Shown in pieces: positions 1 through 6,496 of a stretch of 8,324 nt of DNA; position 1 is the first letter of the stretch, and each line of letters opens with the position of its first letter. Source of the stretch: Betaproteobacteria bacterium (GTDB lineage: Bacteria; Pseudomonadota; Gammaproteobacteria; Burkholderiales; Ferrovaceae); contig JAGWPH010000253.1 in NCBI GenBank assembly GCA_028870615.1, forward strand, positions 1 to 8,324, given 5' to 3'. A program made the translations under genes and the position numbers. The notes beneath the pieces were generated by a model. The model made no database searches, had not been told where the DNA came from, and saw only the letters and a program-made list of their open reading frames with translations.

Positions 1-204
1 CAACATGACCCAGCCATCCAGATGAGTCGTGATCATAGGCGACCCATCGGGTCCCCTTCCCCCCGCGATGCGAAAATGAAACTCGCCTTCAGCTGAAAAG
101 AGTACTCCCTTCAGTCGCTCGAGATCTCCCGGAAAACCGTGACCTTCAACGACCTCGCCCTGCGCTGTGAAGCGCACCGGATCCAGGATGGGAGCTTCAA
201 ACAT
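1..204 (-). CDS. yceD: YceD/DUF177 family protein, N-terminal part (cut by window edge)
   Basis: The first 68 codons are present, opening with MFEAPILDPVRF and reading through to the window edge without a stop. The LDPVRF opening followed by a short hydrophobic strand resembles DUF177 proteins, which lie immediately upstream of rpmF (ribosomal protein L32) and affect 23S rRNA accumulation in E. coli. The usual Cys-x-x-Cys motif of the family would lie beyond the edge and cannot be checked. The start is well fixed: an in-frame TAG lies at 219-217 and no start codon lies between it and the ATG at 204. No Shine-Dalgarno sequence precedes it. It diverges from maf, the arrangement seen with yceF/yceD in E. 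coli. The family call rests on weak N-terminal similarity plus this context; rpmF downstream is inferred, not seen. Confidence 0.78.
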   Translation of the reverse strand, partial: MFEAPILDPVRFTAQGEVVEGHGFPGDLERLKGVLFSAEGEFHFRIAGGRGPDGSPMITTHLDGWVML

Positions 205-213
205 AAGGCGGGC

Positions 214-242
214 ATTCTAGTGCTTCTTTCCCATATTGTCAA
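214..242 (-). promoter_or_regulatory. Sigma-70-type promoter for yceD (-rpmF)
   Basis: Reading the minus strand, TTGACA (242-237) is followed by a 17-base spacer and TAGAAT (219-214). The -35 is a perfect match and the -10 matches five of six bases, making this the best promoter in the window. The expected transcription start is near 207-204, on or within three bases of the yceD ATG (204), so the transcript would have almost no leader. Confidence 0.75.
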
Positions 243-268
243 AGACTTAACGAGGTTTTTGCAGACCT

Positions 269-277
269 TGCTATAGT
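269..277 (+). promoter_or_regulatory. Possible extended -10 promoter for maf
   Basis: TGC followed by TATAGT (272-277) forms an extended -10 element with five of six -10 bases. No good -35 lies 16-18 bases upstream. Transcription would begin near 284, leaving a leader of about 24 bases before the maf ATG at 308. It sits back to back with the yceD promoter. Short motifs of this kind arise by chance, so the support is modest. Confidence 0.45.
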
Positions 278-307
278 ATGCAATCCATAAAAACGTGAGT
301 TCGTTCC

Positions 308-886
308 ATGCCTTCTCTGGTTTTAGCTTCCGGCTCTCCCTATCGGAGTGAACTGCTTTCCCGCCTGTGTTTACCTTTTGAAGCCATTACCCCTCACCTG
401 GATGAATCACCATTACCCAACGAATCCCCGCTCGCTACCTGTGAGCGCCTGGCCGAAGCCAAAGCGCGCAAGATCGCTGAAACGCACCCCCATGCCCTGA
501 TTGTGGGCAGTGACCAAATTGCCCTGTTGCAAGGGCGTCTGGTAGGAAAACCCGGAAATCATGCCAACGCCGTCCGGCAACTGCAGAAGGCAAGCGGTCA
601 GGAGGTGGCATTCCATACCGCGCTGTGTCTTTTGAATGCCATGACAGGTCAGATACAACAGGATAGAGTGGTATCAACAGTTCGCTATCGGATACTCAGC
701 GACAACCAGATCGAACGCTACCTGAAAGCTGACCAACCTTACGACTGCGCCGGAAGCGGTCGTATCGAAACCTTGGGCATCACGCTGTTGGAATGGGTCA
801 AAAGCGACGACCCAACTGCACTGATCGGTTTACCACTGATTCGCCTGACAACCATGCTTCGGCATGAAGGAATCGAAATTCCCTAA
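308..886 (+). CDS. maf: Maf/YceF-type nucleoside triphosphate pyrophosphatase (probably 7-methyl-GTP)
   Basis: This cytoplasmic house-cleaning enzyme family hydrolyses modified nucleoside triphosphates to monophosphate and pyrophosphate; the YceF subgroup prefers m7GTP. The 192-residue protein aligns along its whole length, apparently without gaps, with E. coli YceF as I remember it. Visible landmarks are the N-terminal LASGSPYR (6-13, phosphate-binding SPxR), LDES (31-34), IVGSDQ (65-70) with Asp69 as the likely catalytic residue, GKP with Lys81, the RKASG-like QLQKASG (91-97), CAGS (147-150) and GLPL (174-177). One oddity: where YceF proteins usually read CAGS-F/A-KSE-G, this one has CAGS-G-RIE-T, so a conserved Lys is Arg at 152 while Glu154 is kept. 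The ATG has only a weak GTGAG upstream. It ends 11 bases from the stop of the convergent crcB. Confidence 0.95.
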   Translation: MPSLVLASGSPYRSELLSRLCLPFEAITPHLDESPLPNESPLATCERLAEAKARKIAETHPHALIVGSDQIALLQGRLVGKPGNHANAVRQLQKASGQEVAFHTALCLLNAMTGQIQQDRVVSTVRYRILSDNQIERYLKADQPYDCAGSGRIETLGITLLEWVKSDDPTALIGLPLIRLTTMLRHEGIEIP

Positions 887-897
887 CATCTTGACGA

Positions 898-1287
898 TTA
901 TCCCAGCAGGGCACGCGTCATCACGACTCCACACCAGGTCAGCCCCAGGGAGCCCCCTGTATGAAGCAGGATTTCAAGAATGGCCGAACCCGATCGTCCG
1001 TGACGGAAACTGTTCACAACTTCAGCAGAAAACGTGGAAAACGTCGTCAACCCCCCCAGAAAGCCTGTCAGAAGCAACAGGCGCAAAGACTCTGGAACCC
1101 AGTGAAGCATCAGCCCTTCACTGAGTATCCCCATCATAAAACCACCCAGCAAGTTAGCGGTCAGGGTCCCCAAGGGCAGACGCGGCAGGCTCGCATTGAG
1201 GGCCACCGACAATCCCCAGCGCAACCAAGCGCCCAGCGCGCCACCTACCCCCACCGCAAGTGCGTCTATTCCGTACCCGATCGTCAT
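898..1287 (-). CDS. crcB: CrcB/Fluc fluoride ion channel
   Basis: Small inner-membrane channel that forms antiparallel dimers and lets fluoride leave the cytoplasm. With the ATG at 1287 the protein is 129 residues, normal for the family (about 125-130). An in-frame ATG at 1347 would add 20 residues without hydrophobic or family character and reach almost to the divergent methyltransferase start, so I reject it. Family signatures are clear: GGALGAWLRW (15-24), PLGTLTANLLGG (38-49) with pore Asn45, and GFLGGLTTFSTFSAE (75-89), whose Phe83 and Phe86 correspond to the fluoride-contacting phenylalanines and whose Thr-Ser stretch belongs to the central sodium site. Four hydrophobic segments are visible. 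No fluoride riboswitch precedes it and no Shine-Dalgarno is seen. It lies opposite to maf and the methyltransferase, so it is transcribed alone. Confidence 0.93.
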   Translation of the reverse strand: MTIGYGIDALAVGVGGALGAWLRWGLSVALNASLPRLPLGTLTANLLGGFMMGILSEGLMLHWVPESLRLLLLTGFLGGLTTFSTFSAEVVNSFRHGRSGSAILEILLHTGGSLGLTWCGVVMTRALLG

Positions 1288-1293
1288 GCCGCT

Positions 1294-1323
1294 ACAATGA
1301 CAACTTTTGAGCTCAGGCGTCAA
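1294..1323 (-). promoter_or_regulatory. Weak candidate promoter for crcB
   Basis: On the minus strand TTGACG (1323-1318, five of six) is followed by 18 bases and CATTGT (1299-1294, only three of six). If used, transcription would begin at about 1287, exactly the crcB ATG. The opposite strand of the same bases reads TACAAT (1293-1298), a five-of-six -10 without a good -35, which could serve the divergent methyltransferase with a start near 1305. Either or neither may be real. Confidence 0.25.
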
Positions 1324-1352
1324 CACATTCTCATGAACGAGTAGCAAAATCC

Positions 1353-2090
1353 ATGGCCCAAACCTCTGAAACTCAAAATTGCGGCTGCCTCTTCCTGATC
1401 CCCGTGCCTCTCACGGACTTTGATGGGTTGGAACAGCTTCCGAAAATGGTTGTAGAGACAGTCAGAGCCCTCAATCATTTTGTTGTTGAGGACGCCAAAA
1501 CAGCCCGGCGCATCCTTAAAGAATTTGCCCACCCGACGCCGCTGGCTTCGATTCGCATGGCAACACTTAATGAACATACCCCAGTAGCCGAAGTCGCCTC
1601 CTTACTTCAGCCTCTGAGCACCGGGTTTGATGTAGGTTTGATGTCTGAAGCAGGGTGTCCTGCGGTAGCCGATCCAGGCGCTCAATTGGTGCGTCTCGCC
1701 CATCAACAGGGATTTACCGTGGTCCCCATGATCGGACCTTCTTCAATCCTGCTGGCACTGATGGCTTCGGGGCTGGAGGGACAACGTTTCGCCTTCCAGG
1801 GTTACCTGCCTGTGGACAATGCAACTCGCCGCACACGCATCCTACAGCTGGAAAAACGCTCACGCGTGGAGCGCGAGACCCAAATCTTCATTGAAACGCC
1901 TTACCGCAACACAGCGCTGTTGACAGCCTTGTTGGAAACCCTCAATCCAGGAGCATTGCTCTGCGTGGCGCTAGATTTAACCAGCCCACGGCAGGTCATT
2001 CGCACCGCCAGTGTCGCGGAATGGCGCTGCACTTCACACCCTCCCTTGGATCGCAAACCGGCCGTTTTTTTGTTTCTGGCTGCATGTTAG
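1353..2090 (+). CDS. RsmI-like SAM-dependent methyltransferase (tetrapyrrole methylase fold), substrate unknown
   Basis: A 245-residue cytoplasmic protein of the TP_methylase family (PF00590, COG0313), the group that includes RsmI, which 2'-O-methylates C1402 of 16S rRNA. Motifs in family order: FLIPVPL (14-20, RsmI has IVPTPIGN), VVEDAKTARR (44-53, RsmI has AAEDTR), LMSEAGCPAVADPG (96-109, the SAM-binding loop), VVPMIGPSS (123-131), FQGYLP (148-153) and ETPYRN (181-186, RsmI has ESTHR). These replacements and the absence of the RsmI C-terminal extension (RsmI is about 285 residues) show a separate subfamily. I recall such proteins beside maf in betaproteobacteria, but no substrate is known to me. 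It starts 65 bases from the divergent crcB. No clear ribosome-binding site is seen. It is not safe to call it rsmI. Confidence 0.9.
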   Translation: MAQTSETQNCGCLFLIPVPLTDFDGLEQLPKMVVETVRALNHFVVEDAKTARRILKEFAHPTPLASIRMATLNEHTPVAEVASLLQPLSTGFDVGLMSEAGCPAVADPGAQLVRLAHQQGFTVVPMIGPSSILLALMASGLEGQRFAFQGYLPVDNATRRTRILQLEKRSRVERETQIFIETPYRNTALLTALLETLNPGALLCVALDLTSPRQVIRTASVAEWRCTSHPPLDRKPAVFLFLAAC

Positions 2091-2093
2091 AAT
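2085..2093 (+). promoter_or_regulatory. Possible extended -10 promoter for the efflux pair
   Basis: TGT followed by TAGAAT (2088-2093) makes an extended -10 element that overlaps the TAG stop codon of the methyltransferase gene. Only a T-rich tract (2065-2071) stands in the -35 area. Transcription would begin near 2100, about 33 bases before the permease ATG. It would let the efflux genes be expressed independently of the upstream gene. Confidence 0.4.
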
Positions 2094-2132
2094 GAATCAA
2101 CTATCGTCTCTGCAGACCCTCCCTGACCTCTC

Positions 2133-5100
2133 ATGTGGATTGTAAGACTGGCGCTAAGGCGCCCTTATACTTTTGTTGTCGCCGCAATTCTGATTCTGCT
2201 GCTTGGGATTGTTTCGATTCGTAACACACCCACGGATATTTTTCCCAACATCGACATTCCTGTCGTAAGTGTCATCTGGAACTACAACGGCCTGCCGCCC
2301 TCCCAGATGGAAAAGTACATCACGACCTTTAGCGAGTACTCATTATCCGCAGGTGTCAATGACGTACGCTCCATTGAATCACAGACAGTCAATGGTGCCG
2401 CCGTCATCAAGGTGTACTTCCAACCCAATGTAAAGATTGCCGAAGCCGTGGCCCAGGTGGTATCCATCTCGCAAACCATCATCCGTCGCATGCCACTCGG
2501 TACCGTGCCTCCGCTGATATTGCGCTATGAAGCCTCGAGTGTTCCGATCCTTCAAATGTCCCTGTCCAGCAGCAAGCTCTCGGAGTCGCAACTCTACGAT
2601 TTTGGTATCTACCGAATCCGGACTGCAATCGCCCCCGTAAGAGGCGCGCGCCTGGCCCTCCCCTATGGGGGCAAACCGCGCCAAATCCAGGTGGATCTCG
2701 ACCCGGCTGCCATGATGGCCAAGGGAATTAGTGCCGATGACGTCAACAATGCCTTGCTCAACCAGAATCTAAGCTTGCCTACTGGGGATGCCAAAGTTGG
2801 AACGACTGATTATATCGTCGGCATGAACATGAATCCCTCCAACATCGAAGCACTCAACGATGTTCCCATCAAGCGGGTGGGTAATTCCTGGATCTATATC
2901 CGGGATGTGGCACATGTCCGTGATGGTTTTGGGGTTCAAACCAATGTGGTGCGCAGCGAAGGGCATCGTGGCGCCCTGCTGACTGTACTCAAAACGGGAC
3001 AGGCCTCCACTCTTGATGTAGTGGCAAGTATCAAGGATATCCTGCCCGGACTGCGTGTCCAGTATCCAGACATTCAAATAACGGAACTATTCGATCAGTC
3101 CCTGTTCGTCAAGGCTGCCATTAAAGGCGTTGTCGGCGAAGGCCTCCTGGCTGCATTTTTGACTGCAGGCATGATCCTATTGTTTCTGGGGAGCGTGCGT
3201 AGCACGTTCATTGTGGTGATTTCCATTCCGCTTTCAATCCTGACTTCACTCATCATTCTCTATGCCACGGGAGAGACCTTCAACATCATGACACTGGGCG
3301 GCCTCGCTCTGGCAGTAGGAATCCTGGTGGATGACGCTACGGTAGAAATTGAAAACGTCCACCGTAACGCCAAGCTGGGCAAACCACTGGAGGAGACCAT
3401 TTTGATGGGTGCGCGCCAGATTTTTGTGCCCACGCTGGTTTCCACGCTTTCCATTTGCATTGTGTTTGTGTCGGTATTGTTCCTCAACGGCCCTGCCAAA
3501 TACCTGTTCACGCCATTGGCATTGGCCGTGGTGTACGCCATGCTGGCCTCTTGGGTGCTGTCGCGTACCCTGGTTCCGGTCATGGTCAAATACCTGCTGC
3601 CCAAGGAGTTGGATGCCGGTCACACGCATGTCAGCCCAGGCTACCATCAGCGTTTTGAATCCGCCTTTGAGCGCTTCCGTACCTTGTACATGGGTGCTCT
3701 GGAAACCTGTCTCAACCATCGCCGCAACGTAATTTTAACTTTCGGCTTCATTGTGCTAGCCACGCTAGCCCTGATCCCTTTTGTGGGACGCGATTTTTTC
3801 CCAATTGTAGATGCTGGACAGATTCGTATTCATGTGACTGCACCTGCGGGAACCCGGTTGGAAGAAACGGAGGTCCTCTATGGCAAAGTGGAAGATGCCT
3901 TGCGCCAATTGATTCCGGATCATGATCGCGATCTGATTCTGGACAATATCGGTTTACCTCAATCCGTAAACCTGGCCTTCACTGACACTCCGACTATCAG
4001 TTCCGCTGATGGCGAAATCCTGATTTCCCTGAAACCGGATCACCAGAAACGTACGCCAGATTATGTGCGTTTTTTGCGCAATGAATTGCCAAAACGATTC
4101 CCAGGGGTAACCTTCTTCTTTCAACCCGCAGATATCGTCAGCCAGATTCTTAACTTCGGCCTTCCAGCCCCCATTGATATCCAGATTGCCGGCTTCGATC
4201 CCAAAATCCCGGCCCTTGCCCAGGAGCTCGAAACGCGCATTGCCACCATTCCGGGTGCGGCGGATGTGCATCGGCACCAGATCAGCAACGCCCCGCTACT
4301 GCAGGTCAACGTCAACAGAAATCGCGCTGCCGACCTCGGCATGACCCAACGCGATGCGGCCAATAATGTTCTGATCGGATTGAGTTCCAGTTCGGTCATC
4401 TCCTATAACTTGTGGCCAGATCCAAAAACCGGCGTTGGGTATCCAATTGCCATACAGACCCCTCAATCGGAAATCTCATCCATCGACCAGATCATGAACA
4501 TGCCGTTACCAGGCAAAGGTGGTGCCGCCACCGAACCGCTGAGCAACATTGCCACGATTGAGCGGCGTCAAACGCCAGCTGTCATCAGCCATTATGATGT
4601 GCAACCCGTATTCGACATTTATGCAAATGTTCAAGACCGGGACCTCGGCTCTCTCTCTTCAGATATCCAGAAGGTTGTCGACGACATGACGCCCCGGCTA
4701 CCGCCTGGCACGCGACTGGTTATGAGGGGGCAGGCGGAAAGCATGAATCATGCATTCATTCGCCTGGGACTTGGCATCATTTTTGCCGCGGCGCTGATCT
4801 ATTTTATGATGGTCGTCAACTTTCAATCCTGGACAGATCCTTTCATCATCATCACGGCCTTACCTGGAGCGCTATGTGGAATCGTTTGGATATTGTTCGT
4901 CACAGCCACCCCCTTTAGCGTGCCGTCACTCATGGGAGCCATCATGAGCTTGGGCGTCGCCACGGCCAATAGCATCCTGGTTGTCACATTTGCCAATGAT
5001 TGCATGTACGCTGGGGCCGATCCGGTCAAAGCCGCGCTCGAAGCCGGCTTTACCCGTCTGCGCCCGGTGTTGATGACAGCTGCTGCCATGCTGATCGGGA

Positions 5101-5297
5101 TGGTGCCCATGGCGCTTGGATTGGGTGAAGGTGGCGAGCAGAATGCCCCTCTTGGCCGTGCAGTTATCGGCGGACTTCTCGTTGCTACAATTGCTACGTT
5201 GGTTTTTGTACCGGTAGTTTTTGCCTGGGTCAAAGAGCTCATGATCCGCAAAGGCTACCGTTTTGATGCAGTCAGCGCCCACGCTGACCCGATCTGA
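2133..5297 (+). CDS. RND-superfamily efflux permease (inner-membrane pump)
   Basis: A 1054-residue trimeric inner-membrane pump subunit, the usual length for the AcrB/HAE class, driven in that class by the proton gradient. Layout: TM1 (about 12-29), first periplasmic porter region (30-330), TM2-6 (332-490), an amphipathic linker, TM7 (533-551), second porter region (552-870), TM8-12 (875-1034). RND features include FPNIDIPVV (37-45), the TM4 acidic pair Asp400-Asp401 in ILVDDATVEIEN, FFPIVDAGQ (555-563) and RLRPVLMT (975-982), whose Arg975 and Thr982 match AcrB Arg971 and Thr978. The TM10 lysine of AcrB (Lys940, SAKNAIL) is replaced: the region reads ATANSIL with Ala945. TM4 carries an extra Glu405. 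This sequence type is probably a distinct RND subfamily; drug, solvent or metal substrate cannot be read off. The adaptor gene follows 17 bases downstream; no outer-membrane factor gene is present. The ATG fits the family N-terminus but has no Shine-Dalgarno. Confidence 0.96.
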   Translation: MWIVRLALRRPYTFVVAAILILLLGIVSIRNTPTDIFPNIDIPVVSVIWNYNGLPPSQMEKYITTFSEYSLSAGVNDVRSIESQTVNGAAVIKVYFQPNVKIAEAVAQVVSISQTIIRRMPLGTVPPLILRYEASSVPILQMSLSSSKLSESQLYDFGIYRIRTAIAPVRGARLALPYGGKPRQIQVDLDPAAMMAKGISADDVNNALLNQNLSLPTGDAKVGTTDYIVGMNMNPSNIEALNDVPIKRVGNSWIYIRDVAHVRDGFGVQTNVVRSEGHRGALLTVLKTGQASTLDVVASIKDILPGLRVQYPDIQITELFDQSLFVKAAIKGVVGEGLLAAFLTAGMILLFLGSVRSTFIVVISIPLSILTSLIILYATGETFNIMTLGGLALAVGILVDDATVEIENVHRNAKLGKPLEETILMGARQIFVPTLVSTLSICIVFVSVLFLNGPAKYLFTPLALAVVYAMLASWVLSRTLVPVMVKYLLPKELDAGHTHVSPGYHQRFESAFERFRTLYMGALETCLNHRRNVILTFGFIVLATLALIPFVGRDFFPIVDAGQIRIHVTAPAGTRLEETEVLYGKVEDALRQLIPDHDRDLILDNIGLPQSVNLAFTDTPTISSADGEILISLKPDHQKRTPDYVRFLRNELPKRFPGVTFFFQPADIVSQILNFGLPAPIDIQIAGFDPKIPALAQELETRIATIPGAADVHRHQISNAPLLQVNVNRNRAADLGMTQRDAANNVLIGLSSSSVISYNLWPDPKTGVGYPIAIQTPQSEISSIDQIMNMPLPGKGGAATEPLSNIATIERRQTPAVISHYDVQPVFDIYANVQDRDLGSLSSDIQKVVDDMTPRLPPGTRLVMRGQAESMNHAFIRLGLGIIFAAALIYFMMVVNFQSWTDPFIIITALPGALCGIVWILFVTATPFSVPSLMGAIMSLGVATANSILVVTFANDCMYAGADPVKAALEAGFTRLRPVLMTAAAMLIGMVPMALGLGEGGEQNAPLGRAVIGGLLVATIATLVFVPVVFAWVKELMIRKGYRFDAVSAHADPI

Positions 5298-5314
5298 TAA
5301 CTCACGGGCATCTT

Positions 5315-6496
5315 ATGACACCATCTGAAAATCCGAACCAATCGAAGCTGCGCACGACGATTCAACAACGGACGCGGCAAGTCTTCAAACCGATTGCGGT
5401 CGTGATCGTCCTGCTACTGGTTCTGGTGACCATCGGTTTGGTTAACCGGTATGGCATTACCAATAACGCGCCACGTCCCACGGCCACGCCCACGCCTACC
5501 GTGGCCTTCGTCACCGCTACGCGAGCCAAACCAGAGTCTGAACTGGTTTTGCCCGGTACTTTGCAACCGGTCAGAGAAACTCAGATCTATGCGCGCGCCA
5601 GCGGATACGTCAAACAATGGAACGTAGATATTGGTGCAGAGGTTCGGGAAGGACAATTATTGCTCACCATCGACAGCCCTGAAGTAGACCAAAATCTCGC
5701 CCATGCTGAAGCAGCCCTGGCATCTGCGCGAGCAAACTTGCAAATTGCCACCACGACCCTGAAACGTTCCAAGGAACTACTCACCAAGAAATTCCTGTCC
5801 CAACAAATCGTCGATGAACAAGAAGCCCAAATGCAAGCTCGTATCGCAGACGTCCACGCCAATGAAGCGGATGTTCGGCGCTATCGCGAGAGCCAGGCTT
5901 TTGAACGGGTAATCGCGCCATTTGCCGGCCGCATCACCTACCGTAACGTGGAAAAGGGTCAACTGGTCACCGCCAACAGTCCGGATCCCAATGGCTGGCT
6001 GTATCGTCTGTCATCAACTAATCCCCTGCGCCTGTTCGTCAACGTTCCGCAAAGTCAGGCCCGTTTTATTCACGACGACATGCCCGTCTCCATTTATTTG
6101 AGCGAATACCCGGGGCGCGCCTTTACAGCCCAGGTAGCACGCAGCGCAGGAGCATTGGATCCCGGCTCCAAAACCCTGTTGACGGAAGTCAAAATTCCAA
6201 ATGACCAGCATGTGTTGACCTCTGGCAGCTATGCCGAGGCACATTTCACCCTAAAGCTGGATAACCCGGTGATCATGCTGCCATCCAACACCTTGATCGT
6301 GCGTGCCGATGGCACCAAGGTTGCCGTGATCGATCAAAGCAATCACATTCAATTGAAACCCGTCACTACCGGTCGTGATTTCGGCACGACAATTGAGATC
6401 ATTACCGGACTTAATGAAAACGAACGAATCGTCGCCAATCCTTCAGATTCCGTGCGAGATGGGGTAATTGTCAATCCCGTGGCTTCTAAAAACTGA
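5315..6496 (+). CDS. RND efflux periplasmic adaptor (membrane fusion protein)
   Basis: A 393-residue adaptor that links the inner-membrane RND pump to an outer-membrane channel. Domain order: short basic cytoplasmic tail (1-25), one hydrophobic anchor (about 26-43), a Pro/Thr-rich linker (52-63), first half of the lipoyl/barrel-sandwich domain with ASGYVKQWNVDIGAEVREGQ (95-114), an alpha-helical hairpin coiled coil rich in Ala, Glu and Gln (123-195), second lipoyl half with VIAPFAGRITYRNVEKGQLV (199-218), then beta-barrel and membrane-proximal domains to about 388. There is no lipobox cysteine, so it is anchored by the N-terminal helix rather than by lipid. It lies in an operon with the preceding permease; here the adaptor is second, whereas it comes first in acrAB-type operons. 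The stop abuts the stop of the convergent HAD gene with no base between. A weak GGG is the only hint of a ribosome-binding site. Confidence 0.95.
   Translation: MTPSENPNQSKLRTTIQQRTRQVFKPIAVVIVLLLVLVTIGLVNRYGITNNAPRPTATPTPTVAFVTATRAKPESELVLPGTLQPVRETQIYARASGYVKQWNVDIGAEVREGQLLLTIDSPEVDQNLAHAEAALASARANLQIATTTLKRSKELLTKKFLSQQIVDEQEAQMQARIADVHANEADVRRYRESQAFERVIAPFAGRITYRNVEKGQLVTANSPDPNGWLYRLSSTNPLRLFVNVPQSQARFIHDDMPVSIYLSEYPGRAFTAQVARSAGALDPGSKTLLTEVKIPNDQHVLTSGSYAEAHFTLKLDNPVIMLPSNTLIVRADGTKVAVIDQSNHIQLKPVTTGRDFGTTIEIITGLNENERIVANPSDSVRDGVIVNPVASKN

Noticed and set aside
961..1344. Open frame on the plus strand opposite crcB (127 codons)
   Set aside because: Its translation is rich in Gln, Arg and Pro with no motif and no start signal, and it is fully antisense to a gene with clear CrcB signatures.
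1288..1347. Longer crcB starting at the ATG at 1347 (149 residues)
   Set aside because: The extra 20 residues have no family character, and the 129-residue form from 1287 matches normal CrcB length and N-terminus.
1288..1352. Fluoride riboswitch between crcB and the methyltransferase gene
   Set aside because: The gap is too short and none of the conserved GG/CC segments of the motif is visible on the minus strand.
2055..2075. GC-rich CGGCCG followed by seven T, resembling a terminator
   Set aside because: The palindrome has no loop, the stretch is still inside the methyltransferase coding region, and the amino acids there fit the gene's C-terminus.
3246..3719. Long open frame on the minus strand inside the RND permease gene (157 codons)
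   Set aside because: It is the reverse shadow of a well-conserved membrane region, with low-complexity His/Gln-rich translation and no recognisable domain.
5466..5505. Short repeated CCCACG/CCACGCC units in the adaptor gene
   Set aside because: They encode the Pro/Thr-rich linker after the membrane anchor, a low-complexity coding stretch rather than a separate repeat element.
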